Source: Scolanthus callimorphus (taxonomy: Eukaryota > Cnidaria > Anthozoa > Actiniaria > Edwardsiidae). From it: DNA of 64,000 nucleotides. The notes beneath the pieces were generated by a model. The model was given only the letters and a program-made list of their open reading frames with translations. It was not told the origin of the DNA and made no database searches. The first letter of the stretch is position 1; each line of letters opens with the position of its first letter. A program made the translations under genes and the position numbers. Positions 12,101 to 24,100 of the stretch are shown here, piece by piece. The DNA lies in contig CM066913.1 of NCBI GenBank assembly GCA_033964015.1, positions 30,517,577-30,581,576 of the forward strand. The letters are read 5' to 3'.

Positions 12101-15100
12101 CTTTCTATTGCCATACATTTATACGGGGCTCAACCGGTGTAATATATCTACAAGGATCTTCCAAATCTATGCTTCCCTTAAGAGAGCTGATAAGCTCTGT
12201 ACTTTCATCAATGGCCTCAAGAATTTCCGTGTTAAACTGGAATTGCTTCTTATTGCCAGAAAACTTAAAATTTACGCTGTTATCTAATTTCAATTTCTTA
12301 GAAAGATTAGTTGAAGTGTTTATCTGATCTTCTGCTATCTCCCTTTTAAGAGAGTCAAACTTGGAATCAAAATAGGACTTTAGCTGGGCAATCGTTTCCT
12401 CGGATTCTCCCATTACTCAAGAAGCAAATTGACTGACGCCAACTAAAACTGTATGCTCTGATTGAGTTACCAAACAGGGAATCAGCTTAAATAATCGAGT
12501 TTAAACAAAGGAGATGTAATATAGACTAATTATGCATAGACGCTATGCGTTCACCAGGCAACAGGAACAAAAGAAGGAACGAATATTAGCATTAATTCAT
12601 TTCGAGCTACTTGAGGCTCTTATTCTGATTGGCTGCATGGGATTTGTTATCATGCCTCCATTCTGATGTTTCTTTAAAAGCCCGGGATCTTTTGATTCAA
12701 GAATGAATAGCTTTTCGGCTAAACAAAGGAGGGTGGCCGCTATACGAGCGTGCGGGCTTCCACCCTTCCCGATGCAACCTTTGTTTAGCTGAAAAGAAAT
12801 GAAGGCGTGAAAACACATTTAATGCAGCCAATCAGAGTGAGAGCCTCCTCGGCAGCACTATCAAGTAGTAAATTTTTACTTAGTCTGAAGATCGCTTCTG
12901 CGTGAAACCGCATGGGTAACTAAAGGAAAAATTGTTCCGTCTTCACTATTGTACATACACTCTGCTTCGCATCGGAGCACTCTCGGCAAACAGGACATAT
13001 GAATTTTCTATAACTCGGGTATAAAGACTTACGCTGATTCTTCTTTCTGACGTCCTATTCAGATTGACAAACATGTTTTGAAAGGTTGCTAAGCAAATGA
13101 AAATTAGTCAGAACGGGTGTACCCCTGATCTCCAATCTTGGAGTCATAGAATGATGCCCGAAGATCCAGGACCTCTGCGGGAGCTAGCCAAAGATCCCCA
13201 TCACAAAGAAAGGTCTGGAGAACGGAACTACAACGAAACGAACTTTTTTTTTTTAGAACGTATACTTTTATTAAGAAGATAGATTATTATTACATATATA
13301 TGAGTAAACATGTTTTTTTTGGGTTATTTTACAAACGAACTACTTATTCTGTTGTGTAATAATAATAACAAATATTACTTTAATAATAGCTTTAGAGCGG
13401 TATTTGATCTCAATGCTCCTACGATATTAGATAAAAAGAATATAAGATAATTAATAATTTTAATACACCTTTTATCTAAATAAGATACATCGATAAATAA
13501 CCAAAAGAAATAACATTGACAATCATTATATTTTTTAAACCGCTAACAAGTATTAATGCATAACTGTTATACCTTTAAACTCAGCTGGTTGGTTGCCCTA
13601 GTAAGAACCTCATAGAGCAACTATATGAAGAAATGAAGGTCATTTATGGTAAAAATCCATAATACGACTTTTTTCTGAAATTCATTTGATAGATTTCTAA
13701 AGTATATATTAGGGATCTTAAGCATCGACAGCGAAATGGACGACGACGACGTTTCATAACCGAGAAGAACTAGGGCGAGGTTTTCGTTCTCGGCGGGAAA
13801 AGCAAAAGTTAAGCAGTGTGTTGTTTTGATGAAAGGACGACGTCTTAGTTCAGTGTCAATTAATCCCCGTTATGGCATTCAGAGACGTCAGAAATCTACT
13901 TCTAATAAGTCACAACGATGGCTTAATCGATGATGATGAATTTCTTGTCCTTTACGATCTATGCCGACTTTCCTTTACGATTAATCCCGACTTTCCACAC
14001 GATTTGTACGCCTCCTTCGACCCGGAAGAGCTTGATGAGTCCGAGAGTATGGCAGAATTTTCGAAAGCGAGACGTTATGGTTTTACACGAACTTGTACAA
14101 ATTCCTGATACGATAACCTGTGGCCAGCGATCTGTTTGTGACGGATTGGAGGGTCTCTGCATGCTGCTGAAGCGACTTTCTTACCCATGTAGATATGGTG
14201 ATATGATTCACAGATTCGCGAAACCAGTTCCAATTCTAAGCGTGGTGACTAATCAAATGATTGACTATGTGTATAACACTCATGGACACAAGGTATTAAA
14301 CTGGAACCATGATATCCTTAGTCCTGCCAACCTACAGATATACGTGGATGCCATAACAGCCAAGGGAACTGCACTACCCAACTGTTTTGGTTTCATCGAT
14401 GGGACAGTTAGGCCTATATCTAGGCCTGGAGAACACCAAAGAATTCTCTACAACGGTCATAAAAGAGTCCATGACCTGAGTCCAAAGCATTGCTTTACCA
14501 AATGGATTGATTCGAAATTTGTATGGCCCAGTTGGTAAGTGAAGGGGTGGGGGTGCATGTGACCCTTCTCCCTCTTGGGTAAAAATGTAGTACAAAATAA
14601 TTTACAAGTAAAATTAAAATGCTAGGAAATACATACATTCGTTCAATTCATCATAATGACCCCAAGTTGAGAAATCTTGTCTACACCCAAGGAATGTTTA
14701 GGCCCCCATTAGGAAACATGCTACATCCCTTGAGATGCTGTTGCAGGGGCATAGCTAAGGGGTGGTCGTAGAGTGCCTGTGACCCCCCTTTTGAGAAGAA
14801 AAATACAGAAAAACTGGAAAGGAGCACCATACATTTTTAACCCCCTATCTCAAATCCTGGCTACGCCCCTGTGTTGTGGGAAAAGAACAGTTGACTCCAG
14901 GTTCAAAAACCTTTCTGTGCCTTGGGCACCATACATTTGTACAGTTTTCCCTAAATATTCCTGGCATCGTCAGAGGTCAAAAAATGATCTCGAGTCTCAC
15001 ACATACATTTTACTTTTATTAGAGGGAAGAAAGCATGATGCTGGAATGCTTACCGAGCCACACCTGTTGTATGATCTGCACCAATTTGCTTTCAGCCCAG

Positions 15101-18100
15101 CTGGAGTACCCCTGTGTGTTTATGGGGACCCTGCATACCCATTGCGAGTGCATCTCCCTTTTAGGTTTGGTGTCTTAACACCTCAAATGGAGGAATACAA
15201 TGCCCAAATGAGTGCTGTGAGAACCTCAGTGGAATGGTTGTTTGGTGATGTCATCAACTCGTTCAAATTTAATGACTTTTAAAATCTCAAATTTTTTTTT
15301 AGTAGTGTTGGGAAGATGTATGTAGTTTCATTTTAACTTCGTAATGCATTAACATGTCTGTATGGTAACATGACATCCGATTATTTTGATCTCAGGGCAC
15401 CAGCTCTTCAAATATATTTTGGCTGAGAAACCAGATAGGCAGCGGTAAAATAAATATGCACCCACATGGAGGACCCACTGTGGATTTTTTTTGTCCCTAA
15501 CCACCCTGTAATTTGGCACGGGGGTGCAAATATGTTTGCAGCTTTCTCATAATTTCTTTGCATGTAAAGCAGACCATCTTTCTCTCCATATTGCATATAA
15601 TCACTTGATTTTTACTGGAAAATTCATGAAGGGTGAATGGTCCAATTTCTACACCCACTCCCACTTTTGTAGATAAGGGATATTTTGTATTACTACAATA
15701 TGTACTAGCTAGCCTGTTCACATTAAGGTGGGGTCCCCCACCTCCCATGTGAACATAAGCAAGTAAAATAAGAGAGATTATATTGAAAAAAGAGTAACAT
15801 CCACTCCCTCCCCCAGATGTGAACCAATCTATCTGCACATTGCTGTAGTACAGGAAAAATTAGAAGAAATCATATACAAATTAATTGCCAAGATATTTTT
15901 TCAAAATCAACATGACATTATCAGGTATTGGAAGCAGCCAAAGTAGGGAAAGAAACCCCTGACCATAATATCAAGAACATATTGTGACTGACTACAAATT
16001 GTGTTAAAAGCAAACACGTTCCTTTGAATCGGAACTTTTATCAAGTTGGAACCCGGCTATCAATTTTGACAAACAAGATAGAACATCTACAATAGATCCC
16101 TGAGTTTGATATTGCTTAGTTTTTGTGCTATTTCTTGTTCTACATGTGCAAATAGTATTTTAAAAAATACAAAATATATAGTAATCATATATTTTTGTCT
16201 TTCAAAAGCTTTCATTTTTCGCATCAATAAAGACAACAAGTTTCTCTCTTTAACAAGGGTAAAGTTCATTGCTTTTTGGCCTCCAGCAAGACCATGAATA
16301 CCTTATTCTGCTGGTTGAGCATCATTTGCAGATTTTGCTGCTGTATTTGTTGCTGTTGCTGCATCTGACTCATGAGTGATGTAAACATGGTTTGTTGCTG
16401 ATTTGTAGCCTCGTTTTGCTTGGTCTCTGCCAGATCGAGTTCTCTTTTTCTGATGGCAAACTCTTCCTGCTTTAACTCTCTTTCTTTTTCTGATTTTTCT
16501 GACAGATATTCAATAGCATCTGAAGTGCTCCTTCTAAGTTTCGCCCCCTTTTGTTTTCCCCCGCCATCGTCACTTTTCCTTTTACCCATTGTTTTGAGAG
16601 CTTGCTGTCGGATCTCCCCTGCTGCAGCTTTGTCTTTCTCGTCTTTCGCTTTTTTTTTCGTCTCTTTCGACTTCACCCTTTTCGGCAGCGCTTTTTTCTC
16701 GCTCGAGAATCTCCTCGAACAAGTTGTCTAGCTCTGTAGGTTCGGGTACATCAATCCCAGATGCTCTTTCTTCATCTTGTAGTTTCTGTGTTTGTCTTGA
16801 AACAAGGAGGGCGTATCTATCCCGAACAGCTCTTGCTGTTACTCTGAAGACAGGATTCTTAAGAGAATTCAAATGGCTTGCTATATTTTCCCAAACTTTC
16901 CCTCTCTCGCTACTCCTTATCTTGAAGTTGTATGGCTCGCTGGCTACTGCTTCGCGGCACATTAGTATATCGTGTTCCGTAGACCAATTAAACTACTTAT
17001 TTTTTGGTGCTAAAATGATACAAACATGGACATATTTAGCTAAATGAAACCTGTGAATACAAGAATACAAGATGTTCTAGCAGCAGTACAAGGCAAGCAT
17101 TTGGAAATCAGGGACTACTCGAAGTGAAAAAAGGGAGTACGTTTCACACATCAGTACCTACTCTGGACATCATGTCACCCCACCCACTGCAAAACAAGCA
17201 TCCCGTATTCCTTAGCCCTGCGTTTGAGGAGGATCTGCTCGACCGAGGAAGCATTCCATCAACGCTGTGATGAGCTCACGAGGTTCCTCGTTTCAAGAGG
17301 GTACAAACAAGATCTTGTACTGCAGAGCATCGCACGAGTCTCACAGAACCGTCGTTCCGATGTTCTCCAGGTGCGGTCTCGTCAGCGTAACAACAACAGA
17401 GTTCCGCTAGTCATGACGTACCATCCACACCTACGTAACGCCCCAAGAATTGTCAGAGACGCATTTCCCATCGCCTGCATCTCTGACAGGATACGCGCAG
17501 CGCTACAAGAACCACCTATGGTAGCATTCAGGCGCCCACCCAACCTGAGGGACCACCTGGTGCGAGCTCGCTTACCGGCATCCGAGACATTAGAAACCGA
17601 GCGAGGCATGAAGCTGTGCGGCGACAAAAGGTGTGGAACATGTGCATATGTGGATGTGAGCGCCACGTTCTCCAGCACCACTACCGGCAAAGAGTATAAC
17701 ATCAATAGCCAGCACAACTGCAAAACGAAGAACGTTGTGTACCTCATTACCTGCCAGAGATGCGAAAAGCAGTACGTTGGGGAAACGAGCTGCTCTCTAC
17801 ACGCACGCTTTCGCACACATAAGTGCACTATTAAGAACTGGGTTAAATATGCGGATACCAACCCCGTCGCTGCTCATTTCAACACAAGCAACGCGGGACA
17901 CACTCTAGAAGATCTGAAGATTAAATGCATCAAGCGGGTTACTAACTCTAGAGACCTCACAGGTGTTGAGGGCTATTGGATGGACACACTGAAAACCATG
18001 GTCCCAAATGGCCTGAATATCAGAGAGGAACTCTAGAACTCAGCCCTTTTATTATCCCGTATTCTCTATCTTGTTTGTGTCGCGCGCAACCTTGTGCGCG

Positions 18101-21100
18101 CGCGCATTTGTGTATATATACGTGATTTCTGTAACGGTTTTAGTCGCCCTGAAGAAGGACCGAAATAAAGGTCCGAAACGTTGGCAAATCTTGCGTTTCT
18201 GTGTTGGTTTTTCCTTCTTTTACCTTTCTTTGGACAAATGGTTCTTGTTGTGCGGCCATGACTTTGGACGATGAACGCGCTAGAAAAAAATACATTTTGT
18301 TAGGTGAAATACCTGCCAGCCACTAAATGCATAACTTCAGCTAGTGCATGAAGAAATATATTTTTATAATGATTGAGTCAAAAGGGGAAAATTGCCGATT
18401 TTACGCACAAAAAGTACGTGTTTCTACTTACGTTCTCGCCTGAACGCCAAACTAGTAGAAATTCAGTCGTCGACGAAGGCTGCACGACGTTGTGACAACG
18501 TTGCACATGCGCAGAATGCTCGCGCGGGGAAAAAATCACTTCCGGTCGTCGTCGTCGTCGTCGTGTTATTTCGTTGTCGATGCTTAAGGTCCCTATTTAC
18601 AACATCAGACGGCACGTCAACTGTTCTCGCCACTCATTTTTTTTGTAATTTAATAAAGGTATAGATATAGGTTAATTTAGACAACATTGGCAAATTTACG
18701 ATGTTGGATTTTTCGTCACGTAGCTATCTCAGCACGTGATTGGTTAAGTGCAACTGGCTTTCAAGTATGGGATGAAGCTAGCCAACCAACCGGAAAGCGA
18801 ACAATTTTCTACTGGGCTGTTCGAAAAATGTAACCCTATAAGATCGAAATACATACCGGAAAAAAAAAACGGAAAAATAGAACGACAACAAATGTGTATA
18901 GAGTAAATTGGCATACCAAGTATTACCAGTCAATTTATGTAGATGTCTCTCTTTCGTCGTAGATTCTTGGACGGAAATCGTTTGACAAAATTCGAAGGCA
19001 CACTTTTGACGGTCCCAGATGGACCCTCACTATGTAAGTTTTCATGCATGTCACTTTTCAATTGATAAATGCTGTCCCACAAATAATTCAACACTTCCAC
19101 GCTTTCAAGTCTGCTTCTTTTCCATAAAAAAATGCTACCGCATTTGATAGTTTCCACAACATTTCCACACTTATGCTATTTAATCTCGTCTGCTTCTTTA
19201 GACCTGTTCATATATTCATTGCTAGACGCTACTCTGCACCAGGTTTTAAATAACAAAGCTCTTCCCTGGCAGATTCAGTGTTCAAAGTTGTACACTAATA
19301 GCGAGTCCACACTAGGGCTGCCGAAATATGTTTCCAGATTTATCTCGTCCATTAGCACCTCCTGTGAAACAACACAACTGCCAATGTGTTGTTTGCCTCT
19401 AATGATTCCTACAGTGGTGCCTTCTAAATTGCAACTGAGCTTTTAAAGTTATTGACTTATGAATATTCAATGAAACTTCTTTACTTGACGAGGGTGAACG
19501 CACACTGAAAATCAATCAGCATGGTGTTTCCTGTTGATAACGCAACCTTGCCTAACCCGGTGCTATAGAAGCATTGCAAGAGTGCGCGAGTAAGGATACA
19601 ATTTGATTCTGTTTCAGATCTCTCGCCAATAACCCAATCGAAGTAATTGAAGAAGGGGCTTTTCGTAACGTAAGATACCTAGAAACGTTGTAAGTATAAA
19701 CAAGAACATCAGTACATAAGAAGCGAGCTAAGTATTACCTAAATACTACGCTAAGTATAAATAAAAAAAAACCAACAGCCTAACAACCTTCACAATAAGC
19801 GATAATCAGGATACACCATTTACTGGAATCTGTCATTTGCATGTCAAAACCTTGAGATCAAGGTAGTTTGGGAATGGAGGATAACCTTCACGTCCGAGGT
19901 GAAAATTCTGTCATGGCTACATTAAAATCAGAAGGTGAAGGAAAATGTTTAAGAGAGGCAACTATTTTACTCGGTTGTCAATTACTCAATTACTGTTGTC
20001 AGCATTTAAAAAACATTTTTGCTTTTTTCAGTTTTTCAGCTTTTTTCAGCGCTCTGATTGGCTCGCGAGCGGTCCGGAGTCCTACGATCCGGACCCCGGG
20101 TCCAGATGATATCGCGCTAATTTCTGTTAAACGTTTTATGCTGTTTCAGTGAAAGCAAAATATATTATTTACCGGCTTAGGGTCGGTCCAGATCGTGAAA
20201 TACCGTGACCGAGACCGGAGGTCGAGGTCTGTATTTTCAAGGCTGAGGTCACGGTAATTTAATCCTTACAAATTGTTGGAGAGAGATTTAAAATAGCGTG
20301 TCGGAAACCAGAGCATGGATAATTGAATTTAGGTTATTATAAGGTGGACAATATATTTTCGAGAATCGTGGGTGATAAAGTTCAAAATTCCAATTCATGT
20401 CATATTACCGTTATTTGATAGATATTTGGTGGGAACAAATATACGCATACTGAGCACTGGTTCATTTAAATCGCGAAGCCTCACTATTGCACTGTAAGTA
20501 TTTGTAAATTCAGCAATTTGTCCTCCGTATAAATCATGAAACCTTCTTTCAGTGCATATGATAGCACGTAATTCAAAATCAGTGACAACTATTCAGTCCA
20601 AATTGTCTGAATATTTAAAGTCCTGATAAATTTAAGTTGTTATCATTTCCTCAGCTCGGCAGGAAAGGGTTTGCCGGGTATCGAGGTCGAATTTACGGGC
20701 CGCGAGCTCCTCCGTGCTGCTGGTTATTGGTGTCGCGTCTCCGATAAGATGTGGGATTACTGTTTTCCGTGCCTGCAAGGCGAGTACAAAATCACCGGCG
20801 GCTTTACAGAAGATTGCAAGGAATGCCCTCCAGGTAAAAAATACAGTAAAAAAGACGTATATAAAGAACAAGCGATCTTAAAAGGTTCTTATGTATTACA
20901 AATACCGCGAACATACAATGCGGTTGGTATGTACAATATAAACCTAGCAGGTTCTAAAAAAAATAAGTTCTTATGCGCGGCCTTTTTTCAGTATTTGCAA
21001 AAGCGCACAAAATGTAGTAGAAGTGTGCAAAGATTAAATTCAAAAAATGTACTTAATGTACTTAATTCAAGAAAAGCGGAAGTGCGAGTTGCTCTCATAA

Positions 21101-24100
21101 GCAAAAAAACGAAATCAATTTTGCAATACTCTTTTTCTGTGTCATGCGAGCAATTTCGACACAAATTGGGTCCGACAAAAATTCGGTTACTAACTCTTGG
21201 CTTGATTTTAACTTTGGTTTGTCCCGCCAGGAAATACTCACGGAAAGCGGTGAAATCAAATTTCAAAGCTCGTCTATAGCTCATTCTCTTTGTATATGTT
21301 TAACGAAGGTCACGATTTTTATTAAAATTAAATTCTTCTTTGTGATTTGTCACCACTCATCAGCTCACCGCATTCAAGTCGTTCACGACTTCAATGACTG
21401 ACAAGTTACGAGAAGCAACGTCCTCACAGTGGAGAAACAATTGTTTCAAATTACAAAAACTGAATGAAAAATTTATAGGAATAGGATAATATATAAGAAG
21501 CTAACATCGTTTTTCTGTAGGTCGTCAAAATTGACCATGAAGTGATGCGAAACGTTCTAACATTAAGTTCTACAATCCATAATTTAGGCCGCACAGCTAG
21601 ATTGAGAAAGCACGGTCACCATATGTAACAATATTGGACTTGGGATCTTGAAGTAGTGGCAGATGCGAGGACCTAAGTCTTCGGCTAGGAGGGTAATGAT
21701 GAAGTAGTTCCGAGCTGTAAGCCGTAGCAAGTCCATTAGAGCTCTATATGTGGCGAGAAGTATTTTAAATTCAATTCTCGGAGAGATTGGCAGCCAATTG
21801 AGAGAACATAGTACTGGAGAAATGTGACCATGCTTTTTGGTTTTAGTCACAAGCTTTGCACTACTGTTTTGGATACGTTGCAACTTCTACAGATGTACTT
21901 TTTGGGACGCCAATTGAACGAGAATTGCAACTATCCAGACAGGAGGAGATGAATCAGTGAACAAGCTTTTTGCAATCCCCATGAGAAAAATATTTGCGTA
22001 TGCGCCCGAAATTACGCGGGCGCATCGGCATTCTGCATTTGAGATTGGTCGTTTCTCGCGATACAGCTTGCGCAAGAAAACAGGATTTATTTCCTCTGAT
22101 GCGTTTGTAGCAAAGGCTTTAGACTTGACCGCGGCCCATATTTCGTGGTTCCGCTCCAGTTCCTGTGGTTGTTTTTCTCTTAGTATGCTAAATATTCAGT
22201 TCTTTCAACAATTCCTTACGAGCTGAACATCGCCAAAAGCCATGTGTAGATGCTCTTTGCATCCTCGCAAACCAAAATGAAGTGAGCTCATTAACCACCA
22301 CGTATTCAAAAAGCATTCCGCATTTGTGGTGCCGAGCAACTTTTTTTCATAGGAAATGTCTATCTCCTCATCACTTATGGCTTCGGCAGCATTTGGTTTC
22401 CTTTTCCGTTCTGTTTGAGACGCCGACTTCTTGTTTCTAATGTTTTCCAGGTCTGTCAAATTCAATGTCTTCCCTAATATTCTTTACATCATTCTGGCTT
22501 TTTCGATCGCGTTTAAAACATGAAAAAACCCTCTAAGGGGTTCAAACTCTTTTCCGTCTTTCCTTTTAACTGTTATGAAATTAGCTTAGGAATTTGTGAG
22601 CTCTAGGTGGGTGGAATTTCTTCTAGCTTGCTCGTCTCGTTGTTCCTTTTCAAAAACTCCACATGAAGGCCAGCATGTCGTCCTGTTTTAGAAAGCGTAT
22701 TTTTGTTCTGTAAAGAATATTCATCCCCTGACTTTTGTAGATAGAAAATCTTGGATTTGTTCCCATATTTTTGCTGATGCCGAACAATGTAAATAGTTAG
22801 AGGCAGTGACATGCCGGCTCGCCGAGGAAGGTCAGCCACCACCACAGAATCGATTTTAGGGCCAACTCTGTGTGTCCGCTAGGCCTATTTTTAAGTAATA
22901 AAAAATTTCTTTAAAAAGTCATAACTTGAAAAGGAAATCACATTTCCAAAGTCCCCAACACGATTTTCTAGAACCCACCCGCGTATAAGAACCTAGAACT
23001 TTAGCATAAAACAGGTTCTTATTTGATTTGAAAATACAAGGTAACATGGGGTTCACATGGATAATTCTAGCCTAACAGGTTCTTGAAATCCACGTTATTA
23101 TATGCGGGTTTTTACTGTATTCGCTCTAAAATGAGGTATCACTTGTCAAGAGAGGATTATTTATCGTCACATTATGCCATTTAACGCTAAACTGGTGTCA
23201 AAAACGATATTTAACCATTATCCTGCGAGATTGCGCAGAATATCGTCTGATACTTAGCCGACGAGGGACGAGTTGGCTAAAGTCCCGAGTTGGCTAAAAT
23301 CAGACGATATTCTGAAAAATCGAGCAGGATAATGGTTTTATTATTCAGCACATCGATAGCACAAAAAACCCGAGAAAAATGACTTTTGTGTATTATTTAC
23401 GAGCTCAAAACATCATATTTTCCTCAGAAGGATATCGCAGGATAGCTGTCATGTACAGAAGACAGCTATTGGCGTTCCAATTACCATATTTGGGCAGTGC
23501 ATCGATGTGCTGAATAATAATACTGTATATTTGCGAGTTCGGAACTCTCAAAAGTTGAACTGATTCACCTGAAAGGAAACCGTAAAGAATATTGGTTATT
23601 GTAAAATTATATACCATACTTTAGCCCACGCAATATGCTTTAAAATGAGGTAACACTTTTCAAGACACGACTATTTTTCGTCAAATTATGCCATTTTGAC
23701 GAAAAGGTACCCCGAAGGTGTTCCGTAACCTGAATTCGAACCCGAAAGAGACGTTAATATACCTTTACCATAACAATGAGCAAATATCAATATAGTAATA
23801 TATACTGTAATGGAGGGATGTCCTACGTTTTTACATCAATAAATATCCGGATTGATGTAATCCAAGAACCACCCGTAGAACTCAAAACGTTTTTTTATGA
23901 AGACCAAATGACACGTTGCGTACTTCCTCCATCATATCTTTCTTAAAGTATTCTCTATATCAGCAAATTTTGATATACATTCTTGTACTTGCTTTCTCGC
24001 AGGTGGTTTTTATCAGGACATTATTGCCCACGTTGGCGAAATCTCACATGGCCTTGGATGCAAGCATTGCCCTGATGGGACCTTTGTTTCCCCTGAAAAG

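Larger units (their letters stand above)
8152..12152. mobile_element. Polinton/adintovirus-like small DNA element, 4,001 bp
   Basis: Bounded by long inverted repeats (8152-8522 and 11760-12152) and flanked by a perfect 6-bp direct repeat, AGGATC, at 8146-8151 and 12153-12158. A 6-bp duplication and a packaging-type ATPase point to the Polinton/Maverick group. It holds two related terminal genes, the ATPase, a damaged central gene and an acidic small protein. No family-B DNA polymerase, retroviral-type integrase, protease or capsid gene is seen, so it is probably non-autonomous and several frames are broken. Confidence 0.75.
7594..12953 (-). mobile_element. Retroelement-derived remnant with inverted ends and a split gag-like gene
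   Basis: About 75 bases at 7594-7672 and 12871-12953 are imperfect inverted repeats; the most conserved part is GAAGCGATCTTCAGACTAAG. Without the nested 4-kb insertion and one copy of its target duplication the element is about 1.35 kb. It carries a gag-like - strand gene of a type I associate with cnidarian tyrosine-recombinase (DIRS-like) retroelements. No reverse transcriptase, RNase H or recombinase is present, so it is a deletion derivative. Confidence 0.6.
13711..18594. mobile_element. PIF/Harbinger DNA transposon with nested Penelope-like fragment
   Basis: The ends are inverted repeats: AGGGATCTTAAGCATCGACA at 13711 and its counterpart ending 18594 (TGTCGATGCTTAAGGTCCCT with one change), continuing into a GACGACGACG run. 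Flanking ATT at 13708-13710 and 18595-18597 gives a 3-bp duplication, the length used by Harbingers. It contains the two classic genes, a DDE transposase (+) and a Myb/SANT protein (-), plus a later Penelope-like insertion at about 17120-18230. Both genes are broken, so the copy is dead. Confidence 0.8.

Noticed and set aside
17382..17861. 159-codon open frame on the - strand
   Set aside because: It is antisense to the Penelope-like polyprotein, which has clear motifs; a shadow frame.
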